A stretch of DNA of 64,000 nucleotides from Selaginella tamariscina (lineage: Eukaryota; Streptophyta; Lycopodiopsida; Selaginellales; Selaginellaceae), in contig PUQB01000112.1 of the NCBI GenBank assembly GCA_003024785.1, forward strand, positions 496,010 through 560,009. Reading direction: 5' to 3'. The notes beneath the pieces are model-generated. The model had not been told where the DNA came from, ran no database searches, and worked only from the letters and a program-made list of their open reading frames with translations. Both the position numbers and the translations under genes were made by a program. How positions within the stretch are numbered: the first letter of the stretch is position 1; each line of letters starts with the position of its first letter. Positions 1 to 14,210 of the stretch are shown piece after piece.

Positions 1-2
1 AC

Positions 3-1124
<1,122 letters not shown>

Positions 1125-1355
1125 CTTTTCAAAAACCTTTTATTGTCAAGGGCTTCCAGGGATCAAAAACACATTGAATGCTCTCCAACAACTCCACGAC
1201 TCTCTTGTATAAAACTACCGCAATAAGTTGCACCATTCTCTGCTCAATTCCCAGCTCCAGAGCGTCGAGAACCTCATAACAAACTTTGAAGTCCAGGCGT
1301 GTGCACGCGTGTGCGTGTGTGTGTGTTATACACATTGGTATACATATTTACACAT

Positions 1356-1544
1356 ATAACAGGTGAGCAGGGCAAGGACGCTGGTAATGAGAGGAAGTAT
1401 TTACATGTAGTTATGAATGCTGTTGTTGGGGATGAACTCGTGGATATTGTTAAAGCCATGGAGACACAGCTTGTTGAATGGATCCAGAAGAATAATAGCA
1501 AGGCATCTATTGGAAAGACTTTCCAGAAAACAGCCAAAACTTAA
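1356..1544 (+). other. unassigned open segment, possible terminal exon
   Basis: An open segment of about 60 codons follows a plausible acceptor (pyrimidine-poor but ending ataacag) and stops at 1542-1544. It contains MNAVVGDELVDIVKAMETQL and a lysine-rich tail. I do not recognise it. Upstream a GT-rich microsatellite at 1307-1325 resembles the introns elsewhere in this window, but the flanking phases do not join cleanly, so a complete gene model is not possible. On the opposite strand, 1141-1290 is also open (with VLDALELGIEQRMVQLIAVV), equally unassigned. Confidence 0.22.
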
Positions 1545-1736
1545 CTACTTACCTCAAAGTCCAGCCACAGGTAATGCAGCTTGTGTGTGCGTGTGTGCGT
1601 CTTTGTTGGTTCCTATATATAAGCTTGCACATATACACATACACGATGGATACGTGGAGAATAGGGAGACACAGAAGATATAAACACACATACATGTATA
1701 TGATGTATCAAAAACACTTTTCAGGCTGGATATAGA

Positions 1737-2090
1737 TCAATAGCAAAGGCAACAATGATACGAGAAATGTTGGAAGATCCCTCCTGTTAATAAATTTCCT
1801 GGCACAATTAATTTACGTGTTAAACTAGAATTTAAATATAGTGAGAGTATAACATGTTGGAAAACATTAAATATATATTTTATTTTATTTTTAAATTCTT
1901 TTATATTATTTTGTGACTGTGAAAACAAAAGAAAATTATAATTTAAAATAGAATACACTAGTGGGACTCCCATTTTAATGATTAATAATAAAAAAATTTA
2001 TTATGTATATTTGCATTTAATAAAATAATAACATCAAAAATACGTTATGAAGAATTATGTTTATAGTTATTAGCCCTAAAATTCGTATTT
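1737..2090. other. AT-rich intergenic stretch
   Basis: Strongly AT-rich sequence with no convincing exon. It ends just before a telo-box-like aaaccctaaaa at about 2098 that precedes the next gene. Confidence 0.5.
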
Positions 2091-2209
2091 AAAACCATAA
2101 ACCCTAAAACAGGGGAACAGTGATTAGGGCAAGGATCTGGATCAAGAGGGTTTTGTAGATCGATCTGATCTGCGCGGGACGAGCAATGCAGAGATTCTGA
2201 GAGCTGGAT

Positions 2210-3020
2210 ATGGCGGCTCCGATCGTCGACTGGGAGGTGAGTTCTTATCCCTGTATAATCTGCGGAATTTTATATATATTTTCAATGTAATATGCAAAAG
2301 TTAGCATTTTATATATTAATTTTGTTTTTTTTTATTATATGTTTAAAAATGTGTTTTTTAAGAATATTTTTCAATGTAATATGCAAAAGTTAGCATTTTA
2401 TATATTAATTTTGTTTTTTTGCCCTTTATTTTGATGTATATGTTTAAAAATGTGTTTTTTTTCCATATGTTTTCCATGTAATCTGCAAAAACGCCATCTT
2501 TCATGTATAAGCTGCAATCCTTTCATATATCTTTCCATACAAGATTCTATAATGCAATAATACACAACTTCACTACATATTATATCTGTATCTTATATAT
2601 ATTCTTGAGTTTGTATATACATACCATATACATTGTACTTTGATTTTATAGGTAATATAATCATAATAGTCAAATGTATTCACAATTAACACGGTATAAT
2701 TATCAAGTTATCCCATGTATAGATACGTATATACATGGGATGTGTGTGTATGGCCATGTGTTTAATTCGTGTTTTATGTACAGTCTGTAAAGGATGAGTT
2801 AGACGCGATCGATGATTCATGGAAGCAGCCGAGGTTCGATTCGCTAGCTCATGTTGTGGAGGTTCTTACCTCACCCAATCCCTATGGAAGATCCCTTATG
2901 AAGAACGCCGAAGACGTCGTTCAAGATAAGTCCGGGGAAAAATGGTTGGCAGAAACTAACGCCACCATTAATGGAGACACCTCAGTGCTCACTGAAAAAC
3001 ACACAAAAACTAAATCATGA
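2210..3020 (+). CDS. small two-exon protein of unknown function (about 87 aa, possibly the N-terminus of a larger one)
   Basis: Exon 1 (2210-2236) encodes MAAPIVDWE and ends on a GTGAGT donor. Exon 2 starts after gtacag at 2784 in the same phase and runs to a stop at 3018-3020. The first 60 residues (with VKDELDAIDDSWKQPRFDSL and AHVVEVLTSPNPYGRSLM) look like the acidic, helical start of a conserved protein. The last 25 residues are low-complexity (many T and K), and poly-A-like sequence follows, so the 3' part may be read-through of a lost intron. The leader at 2090-2209 contains aaaccctaaa. I cannot assign a family. Confidence 0.45.
2279..2460. repeat. tandem duplication (period about 89 bp) inside an intron
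   Basis: The stretch beginning tcaatgtaatatgcaaaagt at 2282 recurs at 2371 with the same downstream order (tatattaattttgtttttt, then gtttaaaaatgtgttttt). A weaker third relative begins near 2470. It lies within intron 1 of the small gene above. Confidence 0.75.
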
Positions 3021-3999
3021 AAAAAACTTTTAAAAAAAAGACAGAGAAAAATAACAAAGAACATACCAACGTTGTTAAGGGATGCTAGATCTTTGGATGA
3101 GAACAAACTTGATGTTAAGTTGGTTTGCAAACTTTCGAACCTTGCGTTCTAATAGTTTCTGGGAGACTGCTAAAAAATCTTGGTACGATGGTGAGTTGGT
3201 CTGCTGACTTTCAAACATTGCCACTCTAGTGATTCTTGAGACCTCTAAAGGCTCTATTCAAGAATCTTGACACTTCTATGAAATTTTTAGACCAAAATTA
3301 ATTTATAATAGAGAATCGATTATTAAACTTTTAAACATTGCCACTCCAATGGTTCATACAATTTTCAGGACGTTTTATTTAAATATCTTAGCTTTTATTT
3401 AAGGATTTTTAAATTAGAACTCAAGTATAATAATAACTCAGTTACTTTCGAGCCTTTCAACTATAATTTCTTAAAAAATCATAAAGTTTTTAAAAAAATG
3501 TCACATATTAACATCTTTATGGACCCGTTTGTTCAGCTCCATTTCATTTTACTTTTTAAGACATATTGCATCCAATGTGCCATGCGCCTTGCTGTGTGAG
3601 AGTACTCATGCTTGAGATGCATCAGACCAAGTGTTTATCAGTTCAGCTTCTCCTGTATGACTTCACCTACTGCTCGAGAGAAATTTTCGTAATGCCTTGC
3701 AAATTCGATCCGATTTGAGCTTCTACCCTAAACAGAAATAAAAGACTTTGCCTCCTTCCATTGCATTTATCTTTCATTTCCCCATCCCGCTCTCAAATGG
3801 TATATTCTCTAGGGCACCCTATATTCAAATGTGAAGCAAGGTTTAAATGTTAAAAACGGTAGTATGTGTTAACCTTAAATGACGAGTTTATCTTATAACT
3901 ATTTAATCCGTTAAGAAATACATTCAATCTTGTTTCTTTTTTCTCTTCTCCGGTTTACTAACCTCTTCACGCTCTTCAGAGAATCTGTATGGTCTCACT
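3021..3999. other. intergenic, no gene seen
   Basis: AT-rich sequence with short stop-filled frames. I find no splice-consistent exon, RNA gene or clear transposon end. Confidence 0.4.
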
Positions 4000-5110
4000 T
4001 GCCTCTGACAACCGTTGTCCACCCAACCACCTTTGTGTTTGTAAGTCTTCAGATGCGGGTTGAAGCTCATCCGTAAGCTCTCAAGTAGCTTCTAGATTTC
4101 ATGGTCATGTTGGATGTTCTACTCCTTCAGCCTCTCCATGAACCGATTTGGCATCATGCTCGCTATAACATAGACCTTGAGCAGCTCGTTGTAGACTGTT
4201 ATGTCACCATGTCCTGCCATCATCTTTTCCGCAGCTTGTACGTCCTGTCTTTGAGCAAACAAAGGAAGCAACTTTAGCAATTATCTGTGCCCATGAATGT
4301 GTAATGGACGGTGTTCCCTCAACGTCACTTCCGCCTTGTCCATCATCTCTAGCTTGACATAGATCTCCACAATCCAAATAAGCCAGTCTTCTCAATGCTA
4401 TGATGATGACTTACGCATATCTTGGCAAGAAAAAGATGGTTGGCAAGGTTCTTGCTTGATGAATCAACCTAGCTCTATGCAGCGAAGCAATATAACAATC
4501 AACTGCATGTGACGCGACAAAATACTTTGATCGCCGACACACAACTGACTGACATTACGCTTACACAGTGCATCGTACATTATTATACCAATTATTCTAT
4601 ACTGTTAATTTTCGCCTGCATAGGATCCCAAATAAAGTCAACACACAGAAAACTCCCACGTGCACTTACAACTAATTATCTGCTTTATTGGTTTCGAGGT
4701 TTCGGTCAACGATCTCCTCTCAAGGTCGAGGATATAATGTATCCTTCTGAGATAGTCCAGTATATCTTCAAACTTGAGCGACTCAATCCCAAGTACGTAG
4801 GTGACGACTCTTTCTCGGACCTACTTTGATCCAACTACAAATTCCCAAGCGTGGTCATCTCTCAACTCCGCTGCAAGCATCTTACCAAACAGGGTCGTAG
4901 CAATTCCCAAACCGGCCAGCGGTCCAGGATCTGCAGCTCAGTCAAGCTATCAGAGTGCAGGGAGTTTTGCTTGGAGAGCGAAAAGAGCGGTCCTATAGAG
5001 ACCAAGTTTCTGTTCACGAGCGAGTCTTCCATGGCTTTGAACGTCCTTGGCTCCAGCTCCACCTTATTGTTTACCAAAGTCCAGTTCGCTGTCTTTCATT
5101 CTATCTACTA
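4000..5110 (-). pseudogene. degenerate PPR-like remnants
   Basis: Minus-strand fragments read like pentatricopeptide repeats but are broken by stops. At about 4130-4270 there is QRQDVQAAEKMMAG followed by VYNELLKVYVIA, and at 4862-5077 a fragment with VELEPRTFKAMEDSLVN. Neither has a full PPR ladder, and no consistent splice structure links them. I infer decayed copies of an organelle RNA-binding PPR gene, the type present intact elsewhere in this window. Similar weak fragments continue to about 5720. Confidence 0.3.
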
Positions 5111-7600
5111 ACTTCCAAAGAGCAAAAGATAAATACTTAGGAATGTAGTTAGCACCTATGTCACATCCTTCATTGAGTAGCCACGAGCCATCTGCATATC
5201 ATACCATTAAATCAAATTCCCTAACCTGTTAAAGTAAGAATTGTTAGACTCCAAGCAATCCATTTGATTCATCGTACCTTAAAATTAAACCCTAAAATTA
5301 GAACAAAACATAGAAATGTACATGCAGGATCATAAACATGCACATGTATGAGAATGTTGCATGATGCTGCATAAGGTATAGTTTAACTCTCTAGAAACTG
5401 AAACCCTAAGTCACAACGATAAAACCGTGATTTTCTCTGGCCGAAAGTTTTCGAATGTAATACTGTAGCACTTTTAATTTTGGGTTAACCTTTTTCTTTT
5501 ATACACAATATCCTGGTGTAGTAGAAGCCATCAACTCCCGGCCTGCTTCCCAAAATAGATCTCTACTCCAATTCTTCTCTAAATGACATGCTCGTCTGTG
5601 ATGTCTTCCGCCTAGTACCATAGAGCCTGTGATGTTTTGGCATCCTGGTTGTATACTGCAGAGAGCAGGTTGGCGTTCTAACCCTGACTACCATAGACAT
5701 AAAGATCTTCTATAATCTTGGTACCAACACCACGTGTTGTGATCCGACGCTACTTCCGGCTTTGGTATTCTGACAACCATCTTGCTAACAAAGAAAATAG
5801 ACAACTGCCAAAAGATCAAGAACGACAGATAAAACTAGTAACAAGAATTCTTTCGACATTCGTTTGCAACGTTTCCAACTCTATGGGAGAAAGGCCGTAG
5901 ATTGGACACCCGTTTCCGCCCAGTTGATGGGACAGTTGTAATGACGATGTGGCAGAAGTGTCATTGATTTCTTCTTGTTGAAGATGTCAACAAAGTCAGC
6001 GTATTTTACTGGCATAATTGTAGGCTTCAAAATTCTGATGTAGCATAACTGCAAAGACATAAACCGGATCGCTGTGATAAGTATAGATTAACAATTTTAA
6101 TTTAGATTATAATTTAAATTACTAAATAAATTATAATGCCTAAATCAATAAATTTTAAATTAATTTTGTATTTCATTAATGATTTTAAATTATATCAAAA
6201 TATAAATTTAACTTTATATTTTTTAATTTTATGAATGCTTTCTTAATTGATTCATTATATAAATTATATATAATTAATATTATATATATATATATAAAAA
6301 TAAGGTTACTAATCATGAATAGTAAAAACCATAAAAGTTAATCCATGGTTGAATTGCTTCAATGAGATAGTCAAAATTTGTGGTTGAAGTACTGTCAACA
6401 TAGTTGTTGTAGACAAAGACGTTTGAGATGGTACGGTCGAAACCATAGACAAAGTTGAAGTCATAGGTGCAACTGGAATCAAGAAAGAACTTGCAGCGAG
6501 GCCGTAGAAAAGCAAGACTTGCTTCACTATGAGTTCTTAGAACTGAGTTGTACCCAAGTTGCGGCAACTCAAAATTGGACCTCAAAGCATCACGTGGTCA
6601 CTGTTTTCTCACTCAAGTACTTGATAAAGGGCAAAAGAACAGATTGTGTTGGTGAAGCCCTTAGCTGTAATTGAGCAGTCGCTGAAGTCATGTGAGTGAT
6701 TGGCTTGCCTGCAAGGTAAGGGATGGCGCTGGATGCTGATGAAGTCCTTACTAACGCTCGTTTACGCTTGTACTAGTAAAGAACTTGTATTGCAAAACAC
6801 AAAGTACAAATGGGAGAATCATGTTACCCTTCTAAGCCCTATAACTTAGGCTTCCCTTGTTAGGTCTGGCAAGTAGACTAGACCAGTTCTTGTCATCCTA
6901 CACAGGTGAACTCCTTAGCATAAATCAACCTTCTCCACAATCCAATCTTGCAGATGTGGGCTCCACACTATTTCAGTGGATTTAAGCTTCTAAGCAGTTC
7001 AGTTTATCCAATACTATCCAAGTACTTTGTATAGAGGTATTAATTCCACAATGGAAATATTTGAGTAAATTCTCATAGCTATCGTGAGGTTCTCTCTTTA
7101 TTCTCTTTTATATAGTTCTCTCATATCCTATTCTTTGATGAAATATTCAATGTGAATTATGATTTTGTTGTTGATAGATGAATATTTTTCTTTCGCATCC
7201 CCTATAGTATCAGGTAGTATACCTTTGCTTGCAAATCAAAGTTGGCTATGCTGCTCATATAACTTTCTTAGGAAAAGGGATCTCGCCTATATAGATGAGT
7301 GGTCAGGGTTTGAATTTTTCTCTCCAACTCCCTGACCCTTTCCCTACTAGCAACCCGGTGTTGATGAATTAATGCTTGAACCAAACTATGCACCTCTAAT
7401 GGCAACAATTTTATCAAGACTCTAGGTTGAGCATGCAACTTGTAGTTTGGAAACTTAGCAGTCAGACTTTCCTTTTATCACTTTTAGTTTTCACCAACCA
7501 TTTTGCCCCAGACTTACCTTGAACAACGTCTCCGGCGTTCTTCATAAAGAATCTTCCGTCCGTTCGTTTGGAGTGGACTGTTTATCCGGAACGCCTTGGT
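5111..7600. other. decayed intergenic sequence, unassigned short frames
   Basis: Includes an AT-rich core at 6070-6300 with a (TA)n run near 6280-6297. The only open frames over 80 codons are on the minus strand at 6313-6585 (contains FLRPRCKFFLDSSCTYDFNF) and resemble nothing I know. The composition from 6600 to 7600 is more balanced and could be old retroelement sequence, but no protein motif supports that. Confidence 0.3.
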
Positions 7601-7828
7601 CCATTAGCTCTTGTTCAGCGGCGGTCCACTCTGGGTGGGGCGTAGCTGGGAGGTTAAAGTGTTCCTCCATGGCATTGAGATGACCCAGAGTCTCCAAGTA
7701 CAAAGTATGGAGTCTGTTTACGAACTGATGGAGTTGCTCATAGTCTTTGTCATGCTCCTATCACATTTTGACGTAGCGCCACCTATGGAACCAGTAATGA
7801 TGATCGAGTTGGGGAGGAACGATGAAGG

Positions 7829-9248
7829 TTACAGTGCGGCTGTTGTAGAAGAACTTGCTTCCTGCCTCACTGTATATGTTTCCACAAAGTTGGCCGCATG
7901 CAACGTCGGCCATGTCTCGTAGAGCTTGCACTTGTAGTTGTGGAGACGCTTAGTGTGCCGGTGGCCTTCGATGATGTCGCTCCACTCCTTGAAGTTGTCT
8001 CGAGCTACCTCGATCTTCTCTTTGCCTTCTGTATTGTTGGACAGAAGCCTGAGCTTGGTGTTCTCATGTTTGAGCTGCTCCACTTTGGCTTCAGACTCGG
8101 CAACTGCTTCCCCCTAGTCGAGCATATTTTTCTTGTGGTTGTCCACCATCTCGGTCAAGGGTTGTTGCTTCCTTCGAGAAGGGAAGCCGAGGATCAAACT
8201 GCTCCAGCAAGTCTGAAATTGTGACTCGTCTACACTGGGTGTGTTCAGCTTGAAGATGCTTGAGTTGATCCTCCCAAAACTGCTTGTCCTCGTTGTTTGT
8301 TGTTGGAGCTTTTGGAATAGGACTTGGCTGCTCGCCAACTTATCTATTAAGTCGTCGAGTTGCTGCTGCATAGCCGCCTTGGTGTCTTGCATATCCGTCG
8401 TGGCTTGCTAATACATCCTGGAGAAAGTGTTGGATTGAATTCGCATGTTCTCCAGTTGCTTCCGCAGCTCCTCGACTTCGTCTTTGTTGCCCGCCTGGAG
8501 TTGAGTGTTCACATCTTCAAGTTGTCCCTTGTCAAGAATATCTCATTGGAGAGCCCGAACGTCGTGTCCTTGCCCTCCAACTCGCTGCGAACGTGCTGCA
8601 ACTCCGCCTTCTTGTTCTCGTACCAATCCCGATATCGATGGTACCAATGCCGATGTTCATCATGCTCTTTCTTGCAACTCCTTTATTTGTGCGTCCATTT
8701 GATGCGTGAGAGAGGAAATGGAAGCCGCCGGCGTATCGCTTGTATGTCTCCTCTTGACGGCAGTTGCTTAGGTGGGTGGTTGTGTACTGCTTCGTCAGGC
8801 GTCGGTGTCGGTGTTCGAGCGGATGCCCGTACCTGAAATGTAGACTCCGATTGAATTATAAGCGACGACTGAGTGGCATTTGACTGGTGTCCTTCGGCGT
8901 GCAGGACGAGAAATCTCCCTGGTGCCTGGTTGGTCCCTAGTCTCGAACCAGAGCAATGTCTGGAAGTGGCGGAGTGGACGCCTGGCGTCCCAAGTGTTGG
9001 ATGAACTTAATCACTCGAAACATGCGTGCCATAATCCCCGGCTTACCTGTTTCACACTTGTTGCAAGGTATCTGTTCCTCCATGGTGAGAAGGCAATGTG
9101 TGTTCGGTACGCAAAGCTCAGAAGTTCTTTGTGAATCGGACTCAAAAGCAGGACTCATCGTTTCATGGGCACCATAGGTAGAGGTGTTGGCACACAGCTC
9201 GATTGGCGGATTCCTCTCACACTGCAGATGGACCTCTACATTAAGCAA
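7829..9248 (-). mobile_element. degenerate retroelement gag-like coiled-coil remnant
   Basis: Several minus-strand frames follow one another. At 8937-9248 there is a cysteine-containing stretch (IPCNKCETGKPGIMARMFRV). At 8114-8392 there is a glutamine-rich coiled coil (MQDTKAAMQQQLDDLIDKLA). At 7829-8083 there is a basic coiled coil (MEQLKHENTKLRLL). The order (globular then coiled coil), the frame breaks and the absence of introns fit a decayed Ty3-like gag region. No protease, reverse transcriptase or long terminal repeats are visible, so the class is inferred only weakly. Confidence 0.3.
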
Positions 9249-9349
9249 TTGTCATGGTGTGCCCATACTTGGCTGGCCGTGTTCTCTGAGCAGAACATGA
9301 ACTGTAAGCTGTGGCGGAGGACTGGAGAGTTGGAAGTAGTTCTCTAAGA

Positions 9350-11500
9350 ACTTAGAAGCTGGACGTGAACAAGATCTGAGACTTCATTCAAAATGAAGAC
9401 ATAGACTTCAAAGACATGGCTCGAAGAACAACCAGTCAAGCCGGCGCATAAAATTAAAAAATTGAAAAACTGTATTGAATGCGCACTCATTTAAAACACC
9501 ACGTTAAATTTTCCGAGCTTCTGCATTTCCACATTCGAGATCTCGACTTCGTTTATGTCAACAATGCGGCTACATTTTTGACCAAAATGTTGGGAAGCTA
9601 GGTGAAGTAGTTCTTCCAAGTTCAGAGGAACGATAAGGATGACTGTATCGGCTCTGTGTGGCGGAGACTTTGCGGAGCAAAGAGTTCATGTCTTTGATGG
9701 CTGAGGACTCTGCAGCGACTCCTAGTCGGACGAGTGATGTTCTATGTCGAGTGCTATAGTTTTCAAAAGGACGATAGCCTTGCCAGCTCTCGAGAGTTTT
9801 GAAATTTTACGGGTTTCATTTGAAGTTCAAAGTAGCAGTTTCAAAAGCAGAAGAAAAAAAAGGTGTCTACCTCCAGAGGATGTACATAGATATCAGCAGT
9901 ATACTCCCACAACGTTTAGCTTTCATTGTGAGGAGTACGCGACGAGACGATGTTGTGTGTTGAAAACAAACTCAAACATCTACCTGTCTTTGTAGAAAAT
10001 GTTGGCTCCAACATTACAAAGAGGTGTAAGCCTTCAGCCGCAGCAACATGCAGAGCAGTTCTTCATTTTTATCTTAAATTTCATGTTTACATGTTTGATT
10101 ACTATGGTTTTCAAATCTTAATAAATGTTCCAAGTTGTCCTTCTTACAAATCTCTTGTGAAAAATGAAAAAAAAATTACTTGTGATAATGGACCTTGTTC
10201 CTTTTTCTTTTTTCATATGACATTGGAACATCGACAATCACATTTAAACCTTTTCCTTTCAGGAATAAAGAAAAGATCACCTCTGAGGCTATATTGTAAG
10301 AGTTTTAATTCTACGTCAAAGAGCATTTCTTTGCTCTAGTGTTTCCAATCCCTTCCTTCCTTCTTGTGTTTAGCTCTAATACATTTACAATTGCATTCAA
10401 TCATTTATTCTTCACACATATGGTCTTCCCTTCCGTAGTTTTAAAATAAAACGAGCTCCAGAATTTGCCACATGGCAAATTTAAATGAAGTTTTAGCTGA
10501 GTATTTAATTAGCCACAGCGATTTAGGATCGTCAGGTTTGGGATGTACGTGAAAATAATATTAACTGAGGCAGATAATGTGTAATGTATAGGCAATATTT
10601 GTATTTTATATATAGGTGTGTATGTACACAAACTCTACAACATATCTTTATATTTAAAGTGTCTTTAAAATTAATTACTTATTAATTCTAATCAATCTCA
10701 ATTAACATTAATACTTAGGTACAGAAAAATGAGAAATATATTATGTATTGGCAAAGTTTCATACGTTTACGTAACTATTTGCTCATACGATTGCTATAAT
10801 ATAATACAGTAATAATAATAATAATATAATATATATATGAAGACTATATAATATATAAAGTCGGAAACATTGGAAATATAGTTTATACATACCTTATAGG
10901 AAGAAGAGAAAGGCACATACTTTTGTTTGTGTGTGCATTTGTGCACGTGCATACTGTTCCATAGCTTGGACTGTAGCTTGTACGGAAGCTCGTACATCTG
11001 TCCGAGCTTCTCACGGCTGAACGTACGGATCGCCCCCGGAAATGGACCGAGGATTCGAACAGCGAAGGAACTTTGCCTGTATATAATTGTATTATATAGT
11101 AAAGTACCGCACGGATTGCCTGAAGACTAATAAAATATAAAGGAACTTCAAATAATACAATTATATATTTTAAATAATTATATTTTACATTTATATTATA
11201 TATCAGCTAAATTTATTATAATCATAGGTTAACCTATATATAATTATATAAGTTATACTTTTTTATTTATGTTTTAAATATCTTTCAAATGTATTTGAAA
11301 TTGTCTTGATCGTCAGCTTTATATTTAATATTTGTCGGCCATATTTGATCACTGGTTGAGAACAAAAATGATTTCAACTATATGTAGGTAAATACCCATT
11401 CTCTAAGGTCCACCATAAATGTAACCTTTGGTATACACTACTTAAACACACACACACACACACACACGAGAGATTAACAAGACGTTAAACTCTTTTATTC
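9350..11500. other. intergenic, with one isolated exon-like segment at 10921-11076 (minus)
   Basis: Mostly AT-rich. The minus-strand segment 11076-10921 has an acceptor (attatatacag), 52 open codons including GPFPGAIRTFSREKLGQMY, and a strong GTATGTG donor. It may be a relic exon; nothing around it continues the frame. A (CA)n tract lies at 11443-11467. Confidence 0.3.
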
Positions 11501-11574
11501 CTAATAAAAAATAAGTTATTTGCTACAAATTTGACAAAAGAATGTCTGTACACTCAAAATGTATATGTGCATAA

Positions 11575-12545
11575 CTATGCCTTGACAGATACTACTTGTT
11601 GCTGGTGTTCCTGCTTGTGTTTCTTAGTGAGACTCGAAACGAGGGGCCACTTATTAAACTTGAGCACCTTCTCAACACACTTACATATTGCAACAGTACT
11701 ATGGTGGTGCTCCTGTTCTTGTTCTTGTTGCTGTTCATGTGCATTCTCTGTAACGAACACAACAATCATTTTAGCCTCTTTCCAATATATATATATATAT
11801 ATATATTATAGTCAAAGAGTGGTCAAATTACTATTAAGATACTTAATTTAGTTAAAAGAAAGTTAAGTGGTTTCCAGCTGCATGTAGAAGGACATTGTTG
11901 AAAATCAACCCAGAAGAGTACACTGTCTATGGCGTAAAGCAACCAATACCCACTAAATACATGCACGCAACCATATACTATCTATCTGTATTTCTGACAA
12001 TGCATGTGTGCGTATGTGTGAGAGTGAGAGAGACAATGTAGAAATGCAAAACCATTGTATTACATGCTAAGATATCACAACTTGAGCTGTTTAAGTACTT
12101 TAAAGTACATATTATGTAAACTTAGTAGTGATTTAGCTTGATTATGGCAATTACCTGGAGATGATAAGGCTCTGAGCGCATGATGGTTGTTCCTGGAGAG
12201 AGGAGAGCTAGATTTCGATGCCTTCTTCTTCATAGTCTTGGGACCGAAACCGAATGCGATTCCATGCCTGCTTCTGTAGCACTGCAGCTCCACATTCTGA
12301 AGGTCCTGAAGGAGATGCTCCTTGTATCCGAAAGCATTCTTCTCTATGCTCTTGATCATACAGCTTGCTTCACTGCTCAACTTGCTACTGGCAGATCCTA
12401 CCTCGGAGCCGATATGGTTCACCAGAGCGTCTACCTTCTTGCTCATCTTCTCCAGTGTTGAGATAGTCCTCATTACAAGCACAACCAGTGCGACTGTCAT
12501 CACACCAAGCCACACATCATCCATGGGGGTTGTCTCTATCTTCAT
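11575..12545 (-). CDS. small single-pass membrane protein with coiled coil (187 aa), unknown function
   Basis: Two exons, 12545-12155 and 11747-11575, joined in phase (1 + 2 bases) across a GTAATT...AG intron; the frame is intact. Residues 11-28 (VWLGVMTVALVVLVMRTI) form one transmembrane segment close to the N-terminus. A helical stretch follows (TLEKMSKKVDALVNHIGSEV), then a basic patch (KTMKKKASKSSS). The C-terminus is glutamine- and histidine-rich (EQQQEQEQEHHHS) and ends VVSVKA. The layout suggests an anchor facing the cytosol with a coiled-coil partner-binding arm. I know no named family. An upstream exon at 12800-12832 carries a short reading frame (separate entry). Confidence 0.72.
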
Positions 12546-12832
12546 TGTATAGAACTCTAAAAGAAGAAGAAGGAAAAAGATTAAGAAACAGGAAGAACAC
12601 AGAGATTTCCTTCTATAGAAGAAAATGATATTTCTGTTCTATAGAGAGCCTGTGAATGTGATGTGTTTTTTTTCTTGAGAGGGCACTAAAGTGTGTCTCT
12701 GAGTGGACATATATATACTGGAAGGGGACACTACACTGTTGCAATATGTATTTGGAAAACTACAGGTTTAATTTAAAAAACAGAAAGAGAAAGAAATACC
12801 TTGGTGAAGAATCTCCTTGTACCTCCACTCAT
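12542..12832 (-). promoter_or_regulatory. upstream reading frame overlapping the main start codon
   Basis: A leader exon ends at 12800 on a GTATTT donor; the acceptor is at about 12558. It starts a frame with ATG at 12832 (MSGGTRRFFTK). After splicing this reads SSIQ and stops at a TGA sharing two bases with the main ATG (aATGA, 12545-12542). Such stop-start overlap can allow reinitiation and may tune translation of the membrane protein. The splice is inferred, not proven. Confidence 0.4.
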
Positions 12833-13201
12833 GTCTTCTTCAACACTTGCTTACTAATCATATGCCCACCAAAATTTAATCCACATATGTTATTTAAATC
12901 CGTATACATGTATACATAATAATATTATATGTATATGCTCTGGAGCGTGACGTAAGACGTTAAAAAAAGTTATATACAGCAAAATATGTTTATACAAAAA
13001 CGATTTCCACGATTAATACAATGTAGCTATTTCACAGAACTATATATAATATAAAACATCGACCTATATGCTTTCATAAATATAATATACATACTAGCTA
13101 GATATGGTATATATATATGTAAACGCATGCGTATGTAAGAGACGAAGGGTCCGGAATGAGATCCTCCGGAAATGAGATCTTGTGAATAAGTTTTTAATAA
13201 T
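12833..13201. other. intergenic, no gene seen
   Basis: AT-rich spacer between the membrane-protein leader and the stop of the next minus-strand gene. It has several ATATAT runs and no supported feature. Confidence 0.4.
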
Positions 13202-14210
13202 CTAAAAGCTGTAAAGCACAAACATTGCCTGTCTATTGCTGCCACCACAATAGAGTACGTGCATTCTAGGCTGTTTAGACAAATATACAAAGAGTAAAGA
13301 ATTATTAAAAACCATATATATTACCTTTAAGCTTTTGAAGGCGCCTAAACCTCTCCCCATTTGTGGGTTTAAGCACACTAAATATCTGCCTTTGTGCATA
13401 ATCGGATACTCTGCTGCATAACTTAATGTGTAATTGTGCATAACTTCGGCTCTATAGCCGCCACGAGACTCCGTTCTGTGGAATCATATAAAGGTGTCCC
13501 GTACCTTGATATATATATAAAGGAATGGCTCCTAATGGCTTTGATGTAGTCCTGTACTGCACAAAGATTCTCGTCTGCATTTTAAACATGGTTTAGCCGC
13601 CTAAACATGCCTTTCTGAAACTTCTGTGAAAAATGTATTATACACATGCATATATGTACATACGTACATATATACACACACATTTAATGTGAGTTATGTA
13701 AAACTGCATATATATATCTATATAAAATTTAAATGACAGAATAGCTTTCGGCAAAAAGGCTGCAAAGTTAATGCTAGTTTAGTATGATCTGATTCAAAAA
13801 TGAACTAAGTCAAAAATATACAGACATTTATATACAGAAATATATTCATATGTGAATATGTATATTCCGTGTATAAAATATATTACTATACATGATTTAA
13901 CACAAAATCACGAATATAGAATTTTCATCAAATATATATTCCATATACACACCTGTAATGCGGATAGACAATATTTTGCTGGTCAAATAATAAAATGCCA
14001 CGTTTCTTCATGCTCAAATCTTGGTCGGCAATTCGTATGATACTTTAATAAAATAATGAAATATCAACTAAGCAAAACAAGCCACGTATACCAAATGTAG
14101 ACACGTAATATTAATATATAATTTATAATGTTATTTAATTGGTTACCTCTAGACTTAAACCGGTTTCTTAAGTCATCAAACTGTTGAAGCATCACGGAAG
14201 CAAGGAACAG
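13202..14210 (-). CDS. unrecognised protein, four 3' exons
   Basis: Four minus-strand exons join perfectly in phase: 14210-14147, 13574-13505, 13475-13325 and 13270-13202 (stop TAG). They encode about 117 residues running from LFLASVMLQQFDDLRNRFKS through DENLCAVQDYIKAIRSH, RGGYRAEVMHNYTLSYAAEY and CLNPQMGRGLGAFKSLKPRM to the C-terminus MFVLYSF. Consistent phases and canonical borders argue for a real gene. No start was found; upstream lies a decayed, duplicated segment (14.06-16.54 kb), so the 5' part may be damaged or lost. I do not recognise the family. Confidence 0.5.
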
